From the NCBI GenBank assembly GCA_035504175.1, contig DATJSJ010000206.1:1-16339 (forward strand): 16,339 bases of DNA. The letters run 5' to 3'. Origin of the DNA: DATJSJ01 sp035504175 (GTDB lineage Bacteria; Pseudomonadota; Alphaproteobacteria; Acetobacterales; Acetobacteraceae). A program made the position numbers and the translations under genes. The notes under the pieces are model-generated. The model worked only from the letters and a program-made list of their open reading frames with translations, was not told the DNA's origin and searched no databases. The stretch's first letter is position 1. Every line of letters begins with the position of its first letter. Below are positions 14,456 to 16,339 of this stretch, piece after piece.

Positions 14456-14723
14456 GACCGGTATCGCCGAGCCGACCCGTACCGCGGTCACCGAGTGGAT
14501 CATCCGCTACGCCACCGCGGCACTCGACATGCGCCGCGAGGATTTTTCCACCAGTGCGCATTTCGATTCCTACGGCCTGGACTCGGCCGAGGTGGTGATC
14601 ATGGCCGGGCTGCTGGAGGAAGCGTTCGGGATCGAGATCAATCCCGAGCAGTTCTTCACCACGCCCAGCGTCGACGGCGTCGTCGAGGCACTGGTCGCCG
14701 CGGGCACGGTGCGGGCCGATTGA
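14445..14723 (+). CDS. Acyl carrier protein
   Basis: The predicted protein has 92 residues, typical for a free-standing ACP. It carries the 4'-phosphopantetheine attachment motif FDSYGLDSAEVVIMAGLLEEAFG, with Ser47 in GLDS followed by the acidic helix II expected of carriers. After activation by a phosphopantetheinyl transferase, none of which is encoded here, it would carry an acyl thioester. The FAAL at 8132-9871 is the obvious loading enzyme. I chose ATG 14445 because GAGGAG lies at 14432-14437 and the resulting start (MSHETGIAEP) is ACP-like. The gene overlaps the preceding stop by 11 bp. The longer frame from 14370 is inside the hydrolase gene. It is the last gene of the tightly coupled part: a 106-bp gap follows. 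Confidence 0.92.
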   Translation: MSHETGIAEPTRTAVTEWIIRYATAALDMRREDFSTSAHFDSYGLDSAEVVIMAGLLEEAFGIEINPEQFFTTPSVDGVVEALVAAGTVRAD

Positions 14724-14776
14724 GACCGACGTCGCCGAGCAGGGCCGCGACCCGCGCGGCCGCCGCGACAAAGACG

Positions 14777-14798
14777 GCGCGTGACGACTGACGCGCCA
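14777..14798. repeat. 7-bp perfect inverted repeat in the gap after the ACP gene
   Basis: GGCGCGT at 14777-14783 and ACGCGCC at 14792-14798 form a perfect stem with an 8-base loop. It lies in the 106-bp gap (14724-14829) between the ACP stop and the GT2 gene. No T-run follows, so it is not a standard intrinsic terminator. It could tune transcription or mRNA decay between the two parts of the operon, or be chance in GC-rich DNA. I see no convincing promoter or other gene in this gap. Confidence 0.4.
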
Positions 14799-14829
14799 CT
14801 TGCGCACGGCCGGTCACAGTCGAGCATGA

Positions 14830-15702
14830 GTGCCGCGCGTGACCACGCCTGAGATCAGCCTCGTCCTGGTCAGCCACGCCATGTCGGCGCAGCTCCGGCG
14901 CACGCTGCTCTCGCTTTCGCCCGCGTATCAGCGCAACTGCCCGCCGGGACGCTGCGAGGCGATCGTGGTCGACAACGGCTCGCCTGAGCCGCCGACGGCA
15001 GAGCTGCTGCAAATACAAGGCCTCCCGGTCGAGCTGCATCTCTGGCCCGACGCGCCGCGCTCGCCGGTGCCGGCGGTGAATTTCGGCCTGTCGCGCGCCC
15101 GCGCGCCCGTCGTTGCGGTCTGGATCGACGCCGCCCGGCTCGCCTCGCCGGGGCTGATCGATGCCTGCCTGCGCGCCTGCCGCCTGCACGAGCAGCCGGT
15201 CGTCGCGACCTACAACTATCATCTCGGGCACAAGCCCCAGTATCACAGCGTGCATGAAGGATACGACGCGACGGCGGAGGCGGCGCTGCTCGCCGGGATC
15301 GACTGGCCCCGCGAGGGCTACCGCCTGTTCGAAATCGCCGTGCCGGAGATCGGGCAGGGCTGGCCTGGGCCGATGCTGGAAAGCAACGCGCTCTGCATGC
15401 CGCGCGCGATGTGGCAGGCCCTGGGCGGCTACGAGGCCCGCTTCACCAGCGCCGGCGGCGGCGCCGCCAATCCGGATGTATTCTCCCGCGCCTGCGGGCT
15501 GCCGGGCGCCCAGCTCATCAAGGTGGCCGGCGAAGGCACCTTCCACCAGTTCCATGGCGGCATCGCGACCAATGCCCTGCGGCATGACGTCTATCGCGCG
15601 ATCGCCTTGGAATACATGAAGATCCGCAAGCGGCCGCTGGCGCCGGTGCGCCTGCCGGGCTGGCAGTTCGACCCGGCCACCGGCATCGTCACCCGCCCGT
15701 GA
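14830..15702 (+). CDS. Family 2-like (GT-A) glycosyltransferase
   Basis: The predicted protein has 290 residues. It opens with a GT2-type nucleotide-binding strand, ISLVLVSHAMSAQLRRTLLSL at 9-29. CEAIVVDNGSPEPPTAELL at 42-60 gives the expected VVDNGS motif, and PAVNFGLSRARAPVVAVWIDAARLASPGLI at 81-110 holds the region where the metal-binding DxD usually lies. Here that reads IDAAR, so the second acid is missing. AMWQALGGYEARF at 193-205 matches the acceptor-side region. It would add a sugar in the cytoplasm, with donor and acceptor unknown. The start is unclear: GTG 14830 or GTG 14839 are in frame, both with weak ribosome binding sites, and an out-of-frame ATG at 14826 ends after 8 codons. 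The stop overlaps the next gene's GTG at 15699-15702. The altered DxD could mean a metal-independent enzyme or an alternative motif. Confidence 0.82.
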   Translation: MPRVTTPEISLVLVSHAMSAQLRRTLLSLSPAYQRNCPPGRCEAIVVDNGSPEPPTAELLQIQGLPVELHLWPDAPRSPVPAVNFGLSRARAPVVAVWIDAARLASPGLIDACLRACRLHEQPVVATYNYHLGHKPQYHSVHEGYDATAEAALLAGIDWPREGYRLFEIAVPEIGQGWPGPMLESNALCMPRAMWQALGGYEARFTSAGGGAANPDVFSRACGLPGAQLIKVAGEGTFHQFHGGIATNALRHDVYRAIALEYMKIRKRPLAPVRLPGWQFDPATGIVTRP

Positions 15703-16339
15703 GCGCAGCTGCGGCCGCCGTCGCGGCGCGCCTCGGCGTCGGCGACATCGCGCCGGCCGGACCGCCGGTCTGGGAGCCGGCGCAGCGCGCCTGGCGGATC
15801 ACCCGCCATCACGACTGCCTCGCGGCGCTGCGCAGCCCCGATATCGCGGTCACCGAGCTTGCCGAGACGCTGCGGCGGCTCGGTGAGCGACACGGCATCG
15901 CGCTCGACCACCTGACCGCGGTGCTGGGCGCGTTTCTGTTCGTCCGCCATGCGCCGTTCCACGACGGCGCCCGCGCCCTGCTGCGCCAGGTGCATGCGGC
16001 GCTTGCCAGCCGCCTGTCCCCCGCCCTGCGGGCGGAGATCGCGACAGGGCTGCTCGCCGCGGTCGCAGCCGATCCGGGCGGTGACGGCATGCCGGCCTGC
16101 CAGGCGCTGCCGGTACGATTGATGGCGCACGGGCTCGGGCTCGCCGAGGAGGCGGTCGCGGGTGCCTACGCCGCCACCCAGGCCATCCTGACGCTCTGGC
16201 GGCGCAGTCCCGACCGCGCGGCGCTGCAGCGTCTGGAAGCTGAGTCCGCGGCGGTGATCGATCGCCTCGGCGCCACGCTCGACGACGCCGCGCGCGCCGG
16301 CGGGGTCGCGGCAGAGGCACCCCGGCTCGGTCGCGACCG
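15699..16339 (+). CDS. Probable cytochrome P450, 5' portion (runs off the window)
   Basis: GTG 15699 overlaps the GT2 stop (GTGA) and opens a frame with no stop to the window end: 213 complete codons. The fragment resembles the N-terminal part of bacterial P450s: WEPAQRAWRITRHHDCLAALRSPDIAV at 25-51 fits the 'W.vt..ddv..aLrdp' opening. FVRHAPFHDGARALLRQVHAALASRLSP at 81-108 fits the helix-C region, usually 'P.Ht.lR..v...F'. CQALPVRLMAHGLGLAEEAV at 134-153 fits the 'PlPv.via.llGvpe' segment. The helix-I, ExxR and heme-cysteine motifs lie beyond the window, so the call is a pattern match on the first half only. In this operon it might hydroxylate the acyl chain, free or ACP-bound. No ferredoxin or reductase partner is visible. 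It could also be a P450-like protein lacking function. Confidence 0.65.
   Translation, partial: MSAAAAAVAARLGVGDIAPAGPPVWEPAQRAWRITRHHDCLAALRSPDIAVTELAETLRRLGERHGIALDHLTAVLGAFLFVRHAPFHDGARALLRQVHAALASRLSPALRAEIATGLLAAVAADPGGDGMPACQALPVRLMAHGLGLAEEAVAGAYAATQAILTLWRRSPDRAALQRLEAESAAVIDRLGATLDDAARAGGVAAEAPRLGRD

Noticed and set aside
12473..14503. 676-codon minus-strand ORF
   Set aside because: It is antisense to the pyruvyl transferase end and the TPR/hydrolase gene. The composition is arginine-rich and typical of a shadow frame.

Overview
The window is about 70% G+C, with G/C-rich third codon positions, GTG starts and many head-to-tail stop/start overlaps. That fits a high-GC alphaproteobacterium. 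Acetobacteraceae/Rhodospirillales is my best guess from the mix of families, but it is inferred and not proven by any marker gene here. I see no tRNA, rRNA, CRISPR array, insertion sequence or integrase.

Layout. (1) At 224-1906 (+) is a complete membrane chemoreceptor with 4-helix sensor, HAMP and MCP signalling domains. It is separated from the next unit by a long GC-rich hairpin (1913-1961) between convergent genes. (2) At 5444-1973 (-) is a two-gene unit: a small protein with a 'GWAWDP' domain, overlapping by 8 bp a large tandem glycosyltransferase with two GT4-like halves. (3) At 5445-5727 is the only clear regulatory intergenic region. It is AT-richer than its surroundings and divergent, with a consensus -35 box, a short hairpin, a wide inverted repeat and a 19-codon leader ORF. 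(4) From 5728 to the right edge (+) runs a tightly packed operon: SAM methyltransferase; beta-helix/zinc-ribbon/methyltransferase fusion; fatty-acyl-AMP ligase (FAAL); a 42-codon small ORF; a stand-alone beta-helix paralogue; a second SAM methyltransferase; polysaccharide pyruvyl transferase; TPR plus alpha/beta-hydrolase-like protein; acyl carrier protein; GT2 glycosyltransferase; and the 5' end of a probable cytochrome P450. Seven of its junctions are 4-bp ATGA/GTGA overlaps.

How it may work. FAALs activate a fatty acid as acyl-AMP and usually hand it to a carrier protein. Both parts are present, with a possible serine hydrolase for release or transfer and a probable P450 for oxidation. The same operon carries sugar-side enzymes (pyruvyl transferase, GT2), and the divergent unit adds two GT4 domains. 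The combination suggests a system that builds or decorates an acylated, pyruvylated and methylated glycan or glycolipid, or a small lipid-derived metabolite. The beta-helix proteins are the least explained part. The pathway, product and substrate are inference; the individual families are mostly clear from motifs.
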